Shown here: positions 54,735 to 64,000 of the stretch, piece by piece | Layout of the letters: every line of letters begins with the position of its first letter | How positions within the stretch are numbered: position 1 is the first letter of the stretch | Assembly (NCBI RefSeq): GCF_963677945.1 | Contig: NZ_OY782578.1 | Location: 930,001 to 994,000 of the forward strand | Reading direction: 5' to 3' | Origin: an uncultured Bacteroides sp. | GTDB lineage: Bacteria; Bacteroidota; Bacteroidia; Bacteroidales; Bacteroidaceae | Length of the DNA: 64,000 nucleotides | Notes under the pieces: generated by a model | What the model was told of the DNA's origin: nothing | Seen by the model: the letters and a program-made list of their open reading frames with translations, nothing else | The model's database searches: none | Position numbers and translations under genes: made by a program

Positions 54735-55736
54735 TCATTTGATTTTAGGCAAAGGTATTAGTTTGGAAATTTCACGTCTGGTAACTTTTACCAAACGGAA
54801 TATGCGTTGTGATATTATCTTCTTTAACGGTGCTTTTCTTATTTTTTCCATTTCCTTCACCTGCTCAACGGTAAAAGAAGGATTGGCTTTTAAAATAAAC
54901 TGTTCTGTTTCGGCTACTTTTTCTTCATTCCCTATGGATTGGTAATATTGCACTAACCGTAGGCAGCCGTTTGTATATGTTTCTGTGAGTTTATCACAGA
55001 TAGCTTTGTTCTTTTCCTTGTAATGATCAATAAGCAATTGCCTGTTTATAACAGAAATAAGCATCTGTTTTTCAGAACTAGCCATGCTCCAGATGCTTTC
55101 CTTATGCTGGCGATACACCGCCATTACATTATTCATGAAGTAAGCATCTCCATGTTCAGCGTTAAGTACATGAATGGCAAAATCGTATGATGTTACTTTG
55201 CTGAACCAGGATGGTAATTCTCCAAACAGTCCTAAACGGAACATAACTGTTACGTTTGTGATGGGATTACAGTTTATGATATCGAAAACTGTATTTACCT
55301 TCTTTTGATAACCGCCATTGCCAATACTTTTGCTTCCATCTTCCTGATAATAATTCAGTGCACGATGAAAACAAGCTGAATATTCTTTATGGCTGTCCAG
55401 AAAATCTGCCTGTATTTGTAGCTTGTGCTTGTTGATCCAGAAGTCGTCTCCTTCGCAGATTGCCATATATTCGCCGGAACAGCGGTTATAGGAACGGATA
55501 AAGTTCTCTTGAAGTCCCAGATTCTCCTCATTTGTTGTAAGCTTGATGATTTCCGGATATTTTTTCTGATACTCACGGCAGATGTCGGCTGTGCTATCTG
55601 TACTGCGATCTTCACCAATAACCAGTTCGAACGGGAAATCTGTTTGCTGCTTTATTACGCTTTCTATAGCATCTACAATGTATTTCTCATGATTGTAGGT
55701 AAGCATCAATACGCTTACTTTTACTTTTGCATTCAT
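54735..55736 (-). CDS. Glycosyltransferase family 2
   Basis: The 333-aa GT-A enzyme has VSVLMLTYNHEKYIVDAIES, FELVIGEDRSTDSTADICRE and YMAICEGDDFWINKHKLQIQ (metal-binding D-D). This subgroup with CEGDDFW is common in Bacteroidota surface-glycan loci. It overlaps the flippase gene by 4 nt (ATGA-type junction), indicating coupling. C-terminal ~80 residues are helical and basic. Confidence 0.9.
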   Translation of the reverse strand: MNAKVKVSVLMLTYNHEKYIVDAIESVIKQQTDFPFELVIGEDRSTDSTADICREYQKKYPEIIKLTTNEENLGLQENFIRSYNRCSGEYMAICEGDDFWINKHKLQIQADFLDSHKEYSACFHRALNYYQEDGSKSIGNGGYQKKVNTVFDIINCNPITNVTVMFRLGLFGELPSWFSKVTSYDFAIHVLNAEHGDAYFMNNVMAVYRQHKESIWSMASSEKQMLISVINRQLLIDHYKEKNKAICDKLTETYTNGCLRLVQYYQSIGNEEKVAETEQFILKANPSFTVEQVKEMEKIRKAPLKKIISQRIFRLVKVTRREISKLIPLPKIK

Positions 55737-57196
55737 TCGGCCGACTGATTATTTTGTGTTGTTTTCTTTTTGAAAAGCAATGCCATGATTTCATCAAAGA
55801 TTGCCGATCCAAATAACTTATTCAATACAATGTATGCAATTGCGAAGAGAATGATTTGCGTACAAAGTAACAGAACCAGGTTTGATATGATAAAACTTAA
55901 TGGATACAAACAGGTGAAAAGAACCAAGGACATGATGAGGTAAGGAATGATATCCTTAATCTGGTACCATCCCGGATAATTTCCGTATTTGTGAACCATT
56001 ACTACATTCGATAAATAAATAACAATGCGGGCAACTACCTGTCCGGCCACCATAACCCATACGCTCTGATGAAGAGTGCATACCAGAGCTATTGCTGTAA
56101 CTACCAGTTTGAATACTTCCAGTTTCAGCATGATATCTGAACGTCCGCTCACTTTAAGGAAGTTGCTGTTGATGGCAGTCAGAATGGTAAATATACCTCC
56201 CACACATAATAACTGAAAGAAAGGGATAGTGTTAGCCCACTTGTCGGTCAATGCTATTCGTATAAACGGGTTGCCCACCAACACCATACCGATCATAGCC
56301 GGGAAAGTGAGGAAGGAGGTAAACCTTATAGTCTTGCGATAAGCACGCAAAAGGCGTTCTTTGTCATCTTGTATGGATGAAAAGATTGGAAAAGTGGCAC
56401 TTTGGATGCTTCCGTAGATAGTGCTTACTCCCATATCGGACATCTTACCGCCCTGACTGTAGTATCCCAATTGCTGTAACGGGTAGATTTTCCCGATAAA
56501 GACGGAATAGATATTGAGGAAACCTGTATTGATGATGCTTGACAACATAAGGTTGGAAGCAAAAGCAAACAGTTCTTTTATGGATTGGATACTGAATTCC
56601 TTAACAGGACGCCAGCTGCTTGCAACCCATAGAAGCATAGAGCGGACAATGGCCAGAGATACCGGTTGTACAACCAATGTCCATACACCACATCCCGTAT
56701 ATGCCATATACAAGGAGAGTAATCCCGAAGCTAACAAAGAGATAAAGTTTACTTTGGTGAGCTTCTTGAAATTAATCTGCTTGGTAAGTATGGTTGTTTG
56801 AATCAGACTTAGTGAATTAACAGGAATAGCCAGAAATACAATCCGGGCAATTAGTGTAAGTGATGGCTGATTAAAGAAATCTGCTATGAAAGGTGCACAA
56901 ATAAAAAGCAGCAGATAGACAACAATACTTGCGCCCATATTGAAATAGAACACAGAACTGTAATCTGTTGCTGTTGCATCGTTTTTGCGAATGAGAGCAG
57001 TTGAAAAACCGCTCTCAATCACAATATTTGCCAAAGCTGTAAAGATGGAAAGCATGCCCACCAGAGCATAATCTTCCGAAGAAAGGATTCGGGCTACCAG
57101 TATTCCTACAATGAAGAGAATCACTTGTTGTCCTACTTTGTCGAGAACATTCCAGATTAGCGCCCAAATGGTTTTCTCCTTTAGCGTCTTTGCCAT
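55733..57196 (-). CDS. Lipopolysaccharide/polysaccharide flippase, Wzx-type
   Basis: The 487-aa polytopic protein has about 12-14 helices. N-terminal LKEKTIWALIWNVLDKVGQQ and IVARILSSEDYALVGMLSIF are typical of the polysaccharide-transport (Wzx/MurJ-type, MOP) family; YGNYPGWYQIKDIIPYLIMSLVL near the end fits. It would flip a lipid-linked oligosaccharide across the inner membrane. It begins 17 nt after metG, and the GT2 gene overlaps its stop. No Wzy polymerase is found nearby. Confidence 0.88.
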   Translation of the reverse strand: MAKTLKEKTIWALIWNVLDKVGQQVILFIVGILVARILSSEDYALVGMLSIFTALANIVIESGFSTALIRKNDATATDYSSVFYFNMGASIVVYLLLFICAPFIADFFNQPSLTLIARIVFLAIPVNSLSLIQTTILTKQINFKKLTKVNFISLLASGLLSLYMAYTGCGVWTLVVQPVSLAIVRSMLLWVASSWRPVKEFSIQSIKELFAFASNLMLSSIINTGFLNIYSVFIGKIYPLQQLGYYSQGGKMSDMGVSTIYGSIQSATFPIFSSIQDDKERLLRAYRKTIRFTSFLTFPAMIGMVLVGNPFIRIALTDKWANTIPFFQLLCVGGIFTILTAINSNFLKVSGRSDIMLKLEVFKLVVTAIALVCTLHQSVWVMVAGQVVARIVIYLSNVVMVHKYGNYPGWYQIKDIIPYLIMSLVLFTCLYPLSFIISNLVLLLCTQIILFAIAYIVLNKLFGSAIFDEIMALLFKKKTTQNNQSAE

Positions 57197-57213
57197 CCTT
57201 TTTTTATCCTTGT

Positions 57214-59253
57214 TTATTTTACTTCGCTACCTGGTTTTACTTCCTTGCCCGGCATGATTACTGCCAGACTACCGTCATTGTTTTCGGCAGAAAGAATCAT
57301 TCCTTCGGAAACAATGCCTTTCAGTTTGCGGGGAGCAAGGTTAGCGATGAAGCAAACTTGCTTGCCTACCAACTCTTCAGGTGCATAATGTTTTGCAATT
57401 CCTGATACAATGGTGCGGCATTCCAGTCCGTCGTCAATCTTGAACTGAAGAAGTTTGTCGGCCTTTGGTACTTTCTGGCATTCCAATACTGTACCAACAC
57501 GAATATCCAGCTTAGTGAAATCATCGAATTCAATGTTTTCACGGATAGGATTTGCTTTATAGTTGGCTTCTTCATTCGCTTTCTTAGTATCCAGAAGCTT
57601 TTGAACCTGTGCTTCAATTACGTTGTCTTCTATCTTTTCGAAAAGAAGTTCTGCTTTATTCAGCTTGTGGCCAGCTTCAAGAAGATCTGTCTGACCAAGT
57701 TCTGCCCAGTCGAAAGTAGGCATATTAAGCATATCTCTCAATTTCTTGGAAGTAAATGGAAGGAATGGTTCGAATGCAATAGCAAGATTAGCCGCTAACT
57801 GAAGACTGATATTCAGAATTGTTGCAACTCTGTTAAGGTCGGTCTTTGCAAGCTTCCATGGTTCTGTATCTGCAAGATACTTGTTACCGATGCGTGCAAG
57901 ATTCATAGCTTCTTTCTGAGCTTCGCGGAACTTGAATGTATCCAGATAGTGTTCCACATCTTTCTTCACGTTCTCAAAATCGGCAAGAGTTTGCTTGTCG
58001 TATTCACTTAGTTCGCCGGCAGCAGGAACCTGAGCACCGAAGTACTTCTCTGTAAGAACCAAAGCACGATTCACGAAGTTACCGAATACGGCAACCAGTT
58101 CGTTGTTATTGCGAGCCTGAAAATCTTTCCAGGTAAAGTCGTTATCTTTTGTTTCAGGAGCATTGGCAGTCAATACATAACGAAGAACATCCTGCTTTCC
58201 AGGGAAATCTTCCAGGTATTCATGTAACCATACAGCCCAGTTGCGTGAAGTTGAAATCTTATCACCTTCAAGGTTCAGGAACTCATTGGCAGGAACATTA
58301 TCTGGAAGGATATAGCTGCCTTCTGCCTTCAACATTGCAGGGAACACAATGCAATGGAATACGATATTATCTTTTCCGATGAAGTGAAGCAGGCGGGTAT
58401 CTGAATCTTTCCACCATGTTTCCCATGAATCAGGAAGCAATTCTTTTGTATTTGAAATATATCCGATTGGAGCGTCAAACCATACATAAAGCACTTTACC
58501 TTCGGCACCTTCTACCGGAACAGGAATACCCCAGTCGAGGTCGCGGCTCACGGCACGTGGTTGGAGTCCCATATCCAGCCATGACTTGCATTGTCCGTAA
58601 ACATTGGATTTCCATTCTTTATGGTCTTCCAATATCCATTTACGCAACCATGCTTCGTGCTTATCGAGTGGCAAATACCAGTGCTTTGTTTCACGCATTA
58701 CCGGCTGGCTTCCGCTGATAGCCGATTTAGGATTAATCAAGTCTGTGGCATTGAGCGACGTTCCGCAAGCTTCGCACTGGTCACCGTAAGCATTTTCATT
58801 GCCACAATGTGGGCATGTTCCGGTAATGTAGCGGTCGGCAAGGAATTGCTTAGCCTCTTCATCGTAATATTGTTCAGAAGTCTTTTCTATAAATTCTCCT
58901 TTATCATACAGCTTTTTGAAGAAATCAGAAGCCACTTCGTGATGAGTCTTTGAAGAAGTACGTGAGTAAACATCGAATGAGATGCCGAAATCTTCGAAAG
59001 ACTTTTTAATAATGCCGTGGTATTTATCAACAACGTCCTGTGGAGTAACACCTTCCTTCTTTGCACGGATAGTGATAGGCACACCATGTTCGTCTGAACC
59101 GCCAACGAAGAGCACATCTTCTTTTTTAAGGCGAAGGTAACGTACATAAATGTCCGCCGGAACGTATACTCCGGCAAGGTGTCCGATATGAACCGGTCCG
59201 TTTGCATAAGGTAACGCTGAGGTCACCGTGGTTCTTTTATATTTCTTTTCCAT
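57214..59253 (-). CDS. metG: Methionyl-tRNA synthetase with C-terminal tRNA-binding domain
   Basis: The 679-aa class I synthetase has the HIGH motif [13 protein letters not shown], zinc-knuckle Cys pairs [18 protein letters not shown], the KMSKS-like [13 protein letters not shown], the anticodon domain, and at the C-terminus an OB-fold Trbp111-like domain ([20 protein letters not shown]). Minus -7 box CAAAGATA (on +) at 59332-59339. It heads a tight operon-like run with the flippase and glycan genes. Confidence 0.96.
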   Translation of the reverse strand: MEKKYKRTTVTSALPYANGPVHIGHLAGVYVPADIYVRYLRLKKEDVLFVGGSDEHGVPITIRAKKEGVTPQDVVDKYHGIIKKSFEDFGISFDVYSRTSSKTHHEVASDFFKKLYDKGEFIEKTSEQYYDEEAKQFLADRYITGTCPHCGNENAYGDQCEACGTSLNATDLINPKSAISGSQPVMRETKHWYLPLDKHEAWLRKWILEDHKEWKSNVYGQCKSWLDMGLQPRAVSRDLDWGIPVPVEGAEGKVLYVWFDAPIGYISNTKELLPDSWETWWKDSDTRLLHFIGKDNIVFHCIVFPAMLKAEGSYILPDNVPANEFLNLEGDKISTSRNWAVWLHEYLEDFPGKQDVLRYVLTANAPETKDNDFTWKDFQARNNNELVAVFGNFVNRALVLTEKYFGAQVPAAGELSEYDKQTLADFENVKKDVEHYLDTFKFREAQKEAMNLARIGNKYLADTEPWKLAKTDLNRVATILNISLQLAANLAIAFEPFLPFTSKKLRDMLNMPTFDWAELGQTDLLEAGHKLNKAELLFEKIEDNVIEAQVQKLLDTKKANEEANYKANPIRENIEFDDFTKLDIRVGTVLECQKVPKADKLLQFKIDDGLECRTIVSGIAKHYAPEELVGKQVCFIANLAPRKLKGIVSEGMILSAENNDGSLAVIMPGKEVKPGSEVK

Positions 59254-59668
59254 GTATGATGAATTTTTATATTACATTCTTTGGTTGTAAATGCGGGCTT
59301 TACGCAGTAAAGCTTCAGCAATTGCAACGTGCAAAGATAAAGGTTTTTAGGGGAATAATGGAATATTAGTCTGGAAAAACAGAAAGCTTAACAATTTTCC
59401 GGTGAAACATTATTATTAGCCTCGTGAGGCTGATGTGCTAGAGTCCTGACCTCAATATATCAGCCTGAGGAGGCTAAATTATTAGGGTCGTGACCTTAAT
59501 TATAATCTATCAGGGAGTTTTTGTTAATGTTTAGGCAATGATTGGTTAGTTTAATCTTATGTGTTGATAAATATTTCGGGTTGAGGTGAAAAAGAACTGG
59601 TGACAGATGGATAATTTCACAAATTTGCTAACTTTGTTTTCTATAAAAAAACGAAAAATATACATTTT
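59254..59668. repeat. Gap with a duplicated palindromic repeat unit
   Basis: Two direct copies of a ~45-bp unit: 59418-59461 and 59462-59507. Each has a palindrome AGCCTCGTGAGGCT-like (AGCCTGAGGAGGCT in copy 2) followed by TAGAGTCCTGACCTCAAT / TAGGGTCGTGACCTTAAT. The palindromes of the two copies can also pair with each other (59416-59433 with 59460-59477, two central mismatches). The rest of the gap holds promoters for metG (-) and the following + gene (-7 TAACTTTG, 59629-59636). Confidence 0.7.
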
Positions 59669-61729
59669 ATGATAACAAAAGAGTTACTGCATCCACAAAG
59701 TATTGTAGTGGTGGGTGCTTCAAATAATGTACATAAACCCGGAGGGGCAATCCTTCGGAATCTTATTTCGGGAGGTTATCAGGGAGAGCTGAGGGCAGTG
59801 AATCCCAAAGAAAATGAGGTGCAAGGAATAAAATCGTATCCGGATGTTTCTGAGATTCCTGAAACGGATCTGGCTATTCTGGCAATTCCTGCAGGAATGT
59901 GCCCGTCGGCTGTAGAGACTCTGGCTCGCGACAAGCAGGTTCGTGCCTTTATTATCTTATCTGCCGGCTTCGGTGAAGAAACTCACGAAGGTGCTTTGCT
60001 GGAAGATGCCATTCTCGAAACGGTGAATAAGTATGAAGCCTCATTGATAGGGCCAAACTGCATCGGGTTAATGAATACCTGGCATCACAGTGTCTTTACA
60101 AAACCTATTCCGTTGCTTAACCCCAAGGGAGTGGATCTTATTTCCAGTTCCGGTGCTACGGCTGTTTTTATTCTGGAGAGTGCAGTAACCAAAGGTCTTC
60201 AGTTTAATTCCGTATGGTCTGTGGGCAATGCCAAACAAATAGGGGTGGAAGATGTGCTGCAATACATGGACGAAACTTTTAACCCGGAAACAGATTCAAA
60301 GATAAAGCTGATATACATAGAAAGTATCAAGGACCCTGATAGATTACTGATTCATGCATCTTCATTAATCCGCAAAGGATGCCGTATTGCTGCTATTAAA
60401 TCGGGAAGTTCAGAGAGTGGGAGCAGAGCTGCTTCATCGCATACCGGAGCTATTGCCAGTTCGGACTCTGCTGTTGAGGCTTTGTTCCGTAAAGCGGGTA
60501 TAGTTCGATGCTATTCTCGTGAGGAACTTACAACAGTAGGTTGTATTTTCACTCTTCCTCCATTAAAGGGTAAGAATTTTGCAATCGTTACCCATGCCGG
60601 AGGTCCTGGAGTAATGCTGACCGATGCTTTATCAAAAGGCGGACTCAATGTTCCTAAACTTGAAGGTGAACTGGCCGATGAACTGAAAGGAAAGCTGTTT
60701 CCCGGAGCTGCCGTGGGGAATCCGATCGATATTCTGGCAACAGGTACACCGGAACATCTAGGTCTTGCAATAGATTATTGTGAAGAGAAGTTTGAAGAGA
60801 TAGATGCTATTCTGGTAATCTTCGGGACTCCCGGACTGGTTTCCATGTTTGAAGCCTACGATGTACTCCATCAGAAGATGCTTACCTGTAAGAAACCTGT
60901 ATTCCCTGTGCTTCCTTCTTTGCATACAGCCGGGAAAGAAGTGGATGTTTTCCTCAAAAAAGGGCATGTGAACTTTGCTGATGAAGTAACACTGGGTACT
61001 GCTTTAATACGGATAATGAATGTTCCTCAACCTGCTGTGAAGGAAATAGAACTCTTCGGAGTTGATATCCCCCACATTCGTCGGATTATAGATTCCATTC
61101 AGGACAATGGATATATAGAACCCCGCCTTGTACAGGAGTTATTACGTTCGGCCGGTATTCCGGTTGTGGAAGAATTTGTTTCTGCAGATAAAGAAGAGGT
61201 GCTTGCTTTTGCACGGAAATGTGGTTTCCCTGTGGTGGCGAAAGTGGTTGGTCCTATACACAAATCGGATATTGGCGGCGTTGCATTAAATATAAAATCG
61301 GAACAGCACCTGGCGCTCGACTTTGAACGGATGATGAAACTTCCGGAGGTGACAGCTATAATGGTTCAACCCATGTTGAAAGGCACGGAATTATTTATCG
61401 GAGCTAAATACGAGGAAAAGTTCGGGCATGTGGTTCTTTGCGGATTGGGAGGAATCTTTGTGGAAGTGCTGAAAGATGTATCATCCGGTCTTGCTCCATT
61501 ATCTTATGAAGAAGCATATTCTATGATTCGCTCTTTGAAGGCATATAAAATTATTCAGGGAACCCGTGGTCAGAAAGGGGTAAATGAAGATAAGTTTGCT
61601 GAAATAATTGTTCGTTTATCAACTTTGCTTCGTTTTGCAACAGAGATAAAAGAGATGGATATTAACCCTTTGCTGGCAACTAATAAGGATGTTATTGCTG
61701 TGGATGCCCGTATACGAGTTGAGAAATAG
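59669..61729 (+). CDS. ADP-forming acyl-CoA synthetase, alpha-beta fused (acetate-CoA ligase family)
   Basis: Converts acyl-CoA plus ADP and phosphate to acid, CoA and ATP (or the reverse). The 686-aa single chain has an N-terminal CoA-binding Rossmann domain (VVVGASNNVHKPGGAILRNL), a CoA-ligase domain (GPNCIGLMN, SSGATAVFILES), the phosphorylated-His-type region ASSHTGAIASS, then a C-terminal ATP-grasp domain (IPVVEEFV, FPVVAKVVGPIHKSDIGGV, EMDINPLL). The fused order is known in bacteria and archaea. Acyl preference is unknown. It is a single gene ending in a clear terminator. Confidence 0.9.
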   Translation: MITKELLHPQSIVVVGASNNVHKPGGAILRNLISGGYQGELRAVNPKENEVQGIKSYPDVSEIPETDLAILAIPAGMCPSAVETLARDKQVRAFIILSAGFGEETHEGALLEDAILETVNKYEASLIGPNCIGLMNTWHHSVFTKPIPLLNPKGVDLISSSGATAVFILESAVTKGLQFNSVWSVGNAKQIGVEDVLQYMDETFNPETDSKIKLIYIESIKDPDRLLIHASSLIRKGCRIAAIKSGSSESGSRAASSHTGAIASSDSAVEALFRKAGIVRCYSREELTTVGCIFTLPPLKGKNFAIVTHAGGPGVMLTDALSKGGLNVPKLEGELADELKGKLFPGAAVGNPIDILATGTPEHLGLAIDYCEEKFEEIDAILVIFGTPGLVSMFEAYDVLHQKMLTCKKPVFPVLPSLHTAGKEVDVFLKKGHVNFADEVTLGTALIRIMNVPQPAVKEIELFGVDIPHIRRIIDSIQDNGYIEPRLVQELLRSAGIPVVEEFVSADKEEVLAFARKCGFPVVAKVVGPIHKSDIGGVALNIKSEQHLALDFERMMKLPEVTAIMVQPMLKGTELFIGAKYEEKFGHVVLCGLGGIFVEVLKDVSSGLAPLSYEEAYSMIRSLKAYKIIQGTRGQKGVNEDKFAEIIVRLSTLLRFATEIKEMDINPLLATNKDVIAVDARIRVEK

Positions 61730-61907
61730 AGTCTGAAGAATGAAGCCTTAAAAGAAAATATTTAGTTAATAAATGATAAATAGAAATTTTTCCATGCAGT
61801 AATAGTATGGTGATTGCATTTATGCAAAAGTAGATATTGTACCCGTATCTAAATTACAGGATAGAGCGATATTCAGTAATAAATAACTGGTTAGGGTAGT
61901 ATATAAG

Positions 61908-61944
61908 ATATCTGAAGGACAGAGGTTCTTCAGATATTTTTTTT
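61908..61944 (+). terminator. Terminator of the acyl-CoA synthetase gene
   Basis: Perfect 10-bp stem ATATCTGAAG (61908-61917) with CTTCAGATAT (61928-61937) followed by T7. Confidence 0.9.
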
Positions 61945-62503
61945 AATGCTTAGTTGTTTTCTTTGGAATGTAGATGTAATCTTCAGTTTCAATATTTTCT
62001 ATCTTTCCTGAAATGATTCTCAGGTCCGGGTCCATATACTGCAGCTGTAGTGTAGGTAATGCTTTCAGTATTTCCTGAGAATAATCGTAGCAGTTCTTTT
62101 TGCTTTGCTTTTCTTTAATCAGATTTGTTCCCGAGAATATACGGATTCCAAATTCAACAGGGTATTTCTCATTGGGCTTAAGGCGTATCTCTTTTATTTC
62201 ATTGAATGAACTCAGGAATACAGAGAGAACCTTTCTTCTGTAATCAAGTCCATTATACCTGAATTGAAGCATGAATTTAGAATGAGCGGGATCTAGTACA
62301 AGTACTGTATCAGTATTGTTTTCTAATTCAATCTTGAAATATGCTCTTGGTCCTTTGTTTTCATCCTTCTCATGGACGTTATTTTCTATTTTAGTAATAA
62401 CACGAGAGATAACTATATTCTTTATTTTCAGATTCTGTCCATGCGATGCTGTAGAAATTAGCAAACAGAAAATTGTGGAAAATAACAATCTGGTCATATT
62501 CAT
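61943..62503 (-). CDS. Secreted or periplasmic protein of unknown function
   Basis: Unrecognised 186-aa protein. Signal peptide residues 1-~21 (LLFSTIFCLLISTASHGQ). The mature part looks like an all-beta domain: IKNIVISRVITKIENNVHEK, YFKIELENNTDTVLVLDP, KPNEKYPVEFGIRIFSG, similar in feel to Ig-like/DUF4352-type accessory domains, but no named family is recognised. One Cys only, and no lipobox. It is convergent with the acyl-CoA synthetase gene and lies 70 bp beyond the comM stop on the same strand. Confidence 0.65.
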   Translation of the reverse strand: MNMTRLLFSTIFCLLISTASHGQNLKIKNIVISRVITKIENNVHEKDENKGPRAYFKIELENNTDTVLVLDPAHSKFMLQFRYNGLDYRRKVLSVFLSSFNEIKEIRLKPNEKYPVEFGIRIFSGTNLIKEKQSKKNCYDYSQEILKALPTLQLQYMDPDLRIISGKIENIETEDYIYIPKKTTKH

Positions 62504-62573
62504 TGTCTATTAAATATTGTATCCTCAAGTTTTACTATCAGGCTTTTCTATTCAGGTTTACTGTGCTAAGCTA

Positions 62574-64000
62574 TTATCCGGCCCAGCTTTCCCGATCGAG
62601 ATTGCGATAGCTGATAGCTTCTGCCAGGTGAGCTGATTTTACCTTTTCACTGCCATCAAGATCGGCAATGGTACGCGAAACTTTTAATATACGATCATAA
62701 GCCCGAGCCGAAAGATTCAACCGGTTCATGGCATTCTTTAGAAGAGTTAGTCCGGTGCTATCCGGCTCGGCAAAAGTATGAAGCAACTTTGTGCTCATTT
62801 GTGCATTGCAATACACTCCTGGGTAATCGGCATAGCGTTGTTCCTGAATCTGGCGTGCTTTTATTACCCGTTCTCTTATAGCAGAACTTGGTTCGGATGT
62901 TCTTTTGTCGGATATCTTTTCAAATGGCACAGGTACGATTTCAACCTGTATATCTATTCTATCTAAAAGCGGTCCCGATATTTTATTCAGGTACTTTTGT
63001 ACTTGTCCGCTGCTACAAACACAAGCTTTGGTTGGGTGATTGTAGTAACCACACGGACAAGGATTCATCGAAGCAATCATCATGAATCCAGCAGGATAAT
63101 CAATACTATATTTTGCTCTTGAAACAGATATAGTTCTGTCTTCAAGCGGTTGACGAAGAACTTCAAGCACACTTCTATTGAATTCTGCCAGCTCATCAAG
63201 ATAAAGTAACCCATTATGAGCTAGGCTGATTTCGCCAGGCTGGGGGAAAGCTCCGCCACCTACCATTGCCACTTGTGAAATTGTATGATGTGGGCTTCGG
63301 AAAGGTCGTTTAGCAATTAGTGAAGTATCTTTTCCTAATTTCCCTGCAACCGAATGAATCTTGGTTGTTTCCAGGCTTTCGCCCAAAGAAAGCGGAGGTA
63401 AGATAGAGGGTAGTCGTTTTGCCATCATTGATTTTCCACTGCCTGGGGCACCGATCATGATTAAATTGTGTCCACCAGCGGCCGCAACCTCAAGGGAACG
63501 TTTTACATTTTCCTGCCCTTTTACATCTGAGAAATCAAATTCAAAAGAGGTTTGTTGAGCATAAAACTCTTCGCGGGTATTTACTACTGTCTGTTCAAGT
63601 GTCTCTTCTCCATTAAAGAAACCAATCACCTCTTTAATGTTATTGGCTCCGTAAACTTTCAGGTTATTAACAACTGCGGCTTCTCTGGCATTTAGTCGGG
63701 GAACGATCAGTCCTTCGTAACCTTCTTCGCGTGCTTTGATTGCAATAGGCAATGCACCTTTGATGGTTTGCAGACTACCGTCCAGACTTAGTTCGCCCAT
63801 AATAATGTATTTGCCCAGCTTCTCTGTTGATACATTCTCTTTTGCCGCCATCATTCCAATGGCTAAAGGTAAATCATAAGCAGATCCTTCCTTGCGGATA
63901 TCTGCCGGAGCCATGTTTATGACTATTTGTGAAGTGGGAAACTTGTAACCGTTCACCTGTAAGGCCGAAAGGATACGTTCGTGGCTCTCTTTTACAGCCG
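62574..64000 (-). CDS. ComM/YifB-family Mg-chelatase-like AAA+ ATPase (5' end outside window)
   Basis: Hexameric helicase-like ATPase promoting branch migration during natural transformation and recombination. The visible ~475 residues lack only about the first 35. The N-terminal Lon-protease-like domain (VINMAPADIRKEGSAYDLPL) precedes the AAA+ core with P-loop MIGAPGSGKSMMAKRLP and GLLYLDELAEF. It ends with the Mg-chelatase C-terminal domain (LDRIDIQVEIVPV, RAYDRILKVSRTIADL) and the Cys cluster NPCPCGYY...ACVCS. An apparent start at 63956 is a GTG inside the frame; the frame continues to the window edge. Confidence 0.92.
   Translation of the reverse strand, partial: AVKESHERILSALQVNGYKFPTSQIVINMAPADIRKEGSAYDLPLAIGMMAAKENVSTEKLGKYIIMGELSLDGSLQTIKGALPIAIKAREEGYEGLIVPRLNAREAAVVNNLKVYGANNIKEVIGFFNGEETLEQTVVNTREEFYAQQTSFEFDFSDVKGQENVKRSLEVAAAGGHNLIMIGAPGSGKSMMAKRLPSILPPLSLGESLETTKIHSVAGKLGKDTSLIAKRPFRSPHHTISQVAMVGGGAFPQPGEISLAHNGLLYLDELAEFNRSVLEVLRQPLEDRTISVSRAKYSIDYPAGFMMIASMNPCPCGYYNHPTKACVCSSGQVQKYLNKISGPLLDRIDIQVEIVPVPFEKISDKRTSEPSSAIRERVIKARQIQEQRYADYPGVYCNAQMSTKLLHTFAEPDSTGLTLLKNAMNRLNLSARAYDRILKVSRTIADLDGSEKVKSAHLAEAISYRNLDRESWAG

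Overview
The window looks like chromosomal DNA of a Bacteroides-like member of the Bacteroidales. The evidence is an AT-rich base composition, a fused SecDF, ATP-type PEP carboxykinase, a two-subunit 2-oxoacid:ferredoxin oxidoreductase, large outer-membrane barrels with carboxypeptidase-like N-terminal domains, and promoters of the Bacteroidota type (-33 TTTG, 19-21 bp, -7 TAnnTTTG). At least five promoters show both boxes at the right spacing. Species cannot be given from this sequence.

Layout. 1-15 kb is conserved housekeeping: the end of an outer-membrane barrel gene, topA, argS (-), an HU gene (-), then two overlapping rhomboid genes with an endonuclease/exonuclease/phosphatase-family gene, an M3 peptidase and secDF. 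15-21 kb holds a repeat-rich gap, an NhaD-type antiporter, and a four-gene operon (ECF S-component, phosphoribosyltransferase, Tat-signal DUF362 protein, membrane polyferredoxin), followed by tRNA-Arg(CCU). 21-40 kb is again core: a TonB-receptor-like barrel, korAB, upp, a deacetylase-like gene, pckA, typA, rpsO, an XRE-cupin regulator with an acyl-CoA ligase, ahcY, and a YfhO-type membrane protein. A decayed ruvC fragment lies between pckA and typA.

40.2-44.75 kb is the accessory part. It begins with broken genes (a truncated ATP-binding regulator, a frameshifted TPR gene interrupted near a GC-rich hairpin). A very AT-rich gap follows, then a compact cassette: a radical-SAM/SPASM-like gene that has lost its N-terminal cysteine motif, a lipoprotein carrying a RiPP-leader-like segment and a long hydrophobic run, and two overlapping membrane proteins with bacterial-PH-like domains. 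This is the best candidate for an undescribed system. Two secreted SGNH hydrolases follow, separated by a 650-bp gap with a large nested palindrome.

47-59 kb is a surface-glycan locus. wecC-wecB (UDP-ManNAc and its uronate) lie on + between minus-strand glycosyltransferase genes. metG, a Wzx-type flippase, two GT2 genes and an FkbM methyltransferase form one tight minus-strand run. No Wzy polymerase, initiating transferase or UpxY/UpxZ regulators were found, so it is not a canonical Bacteroides capsule locus. The window ends with a fused ADP-forming acyl-CoA synthetase, a small secreted protein of unknown function, and a 5'-truncated ComM/YifB ATPase.

The intergenic gaps hold at least five different families of short palindromic or direct repeats, which are reported separately.
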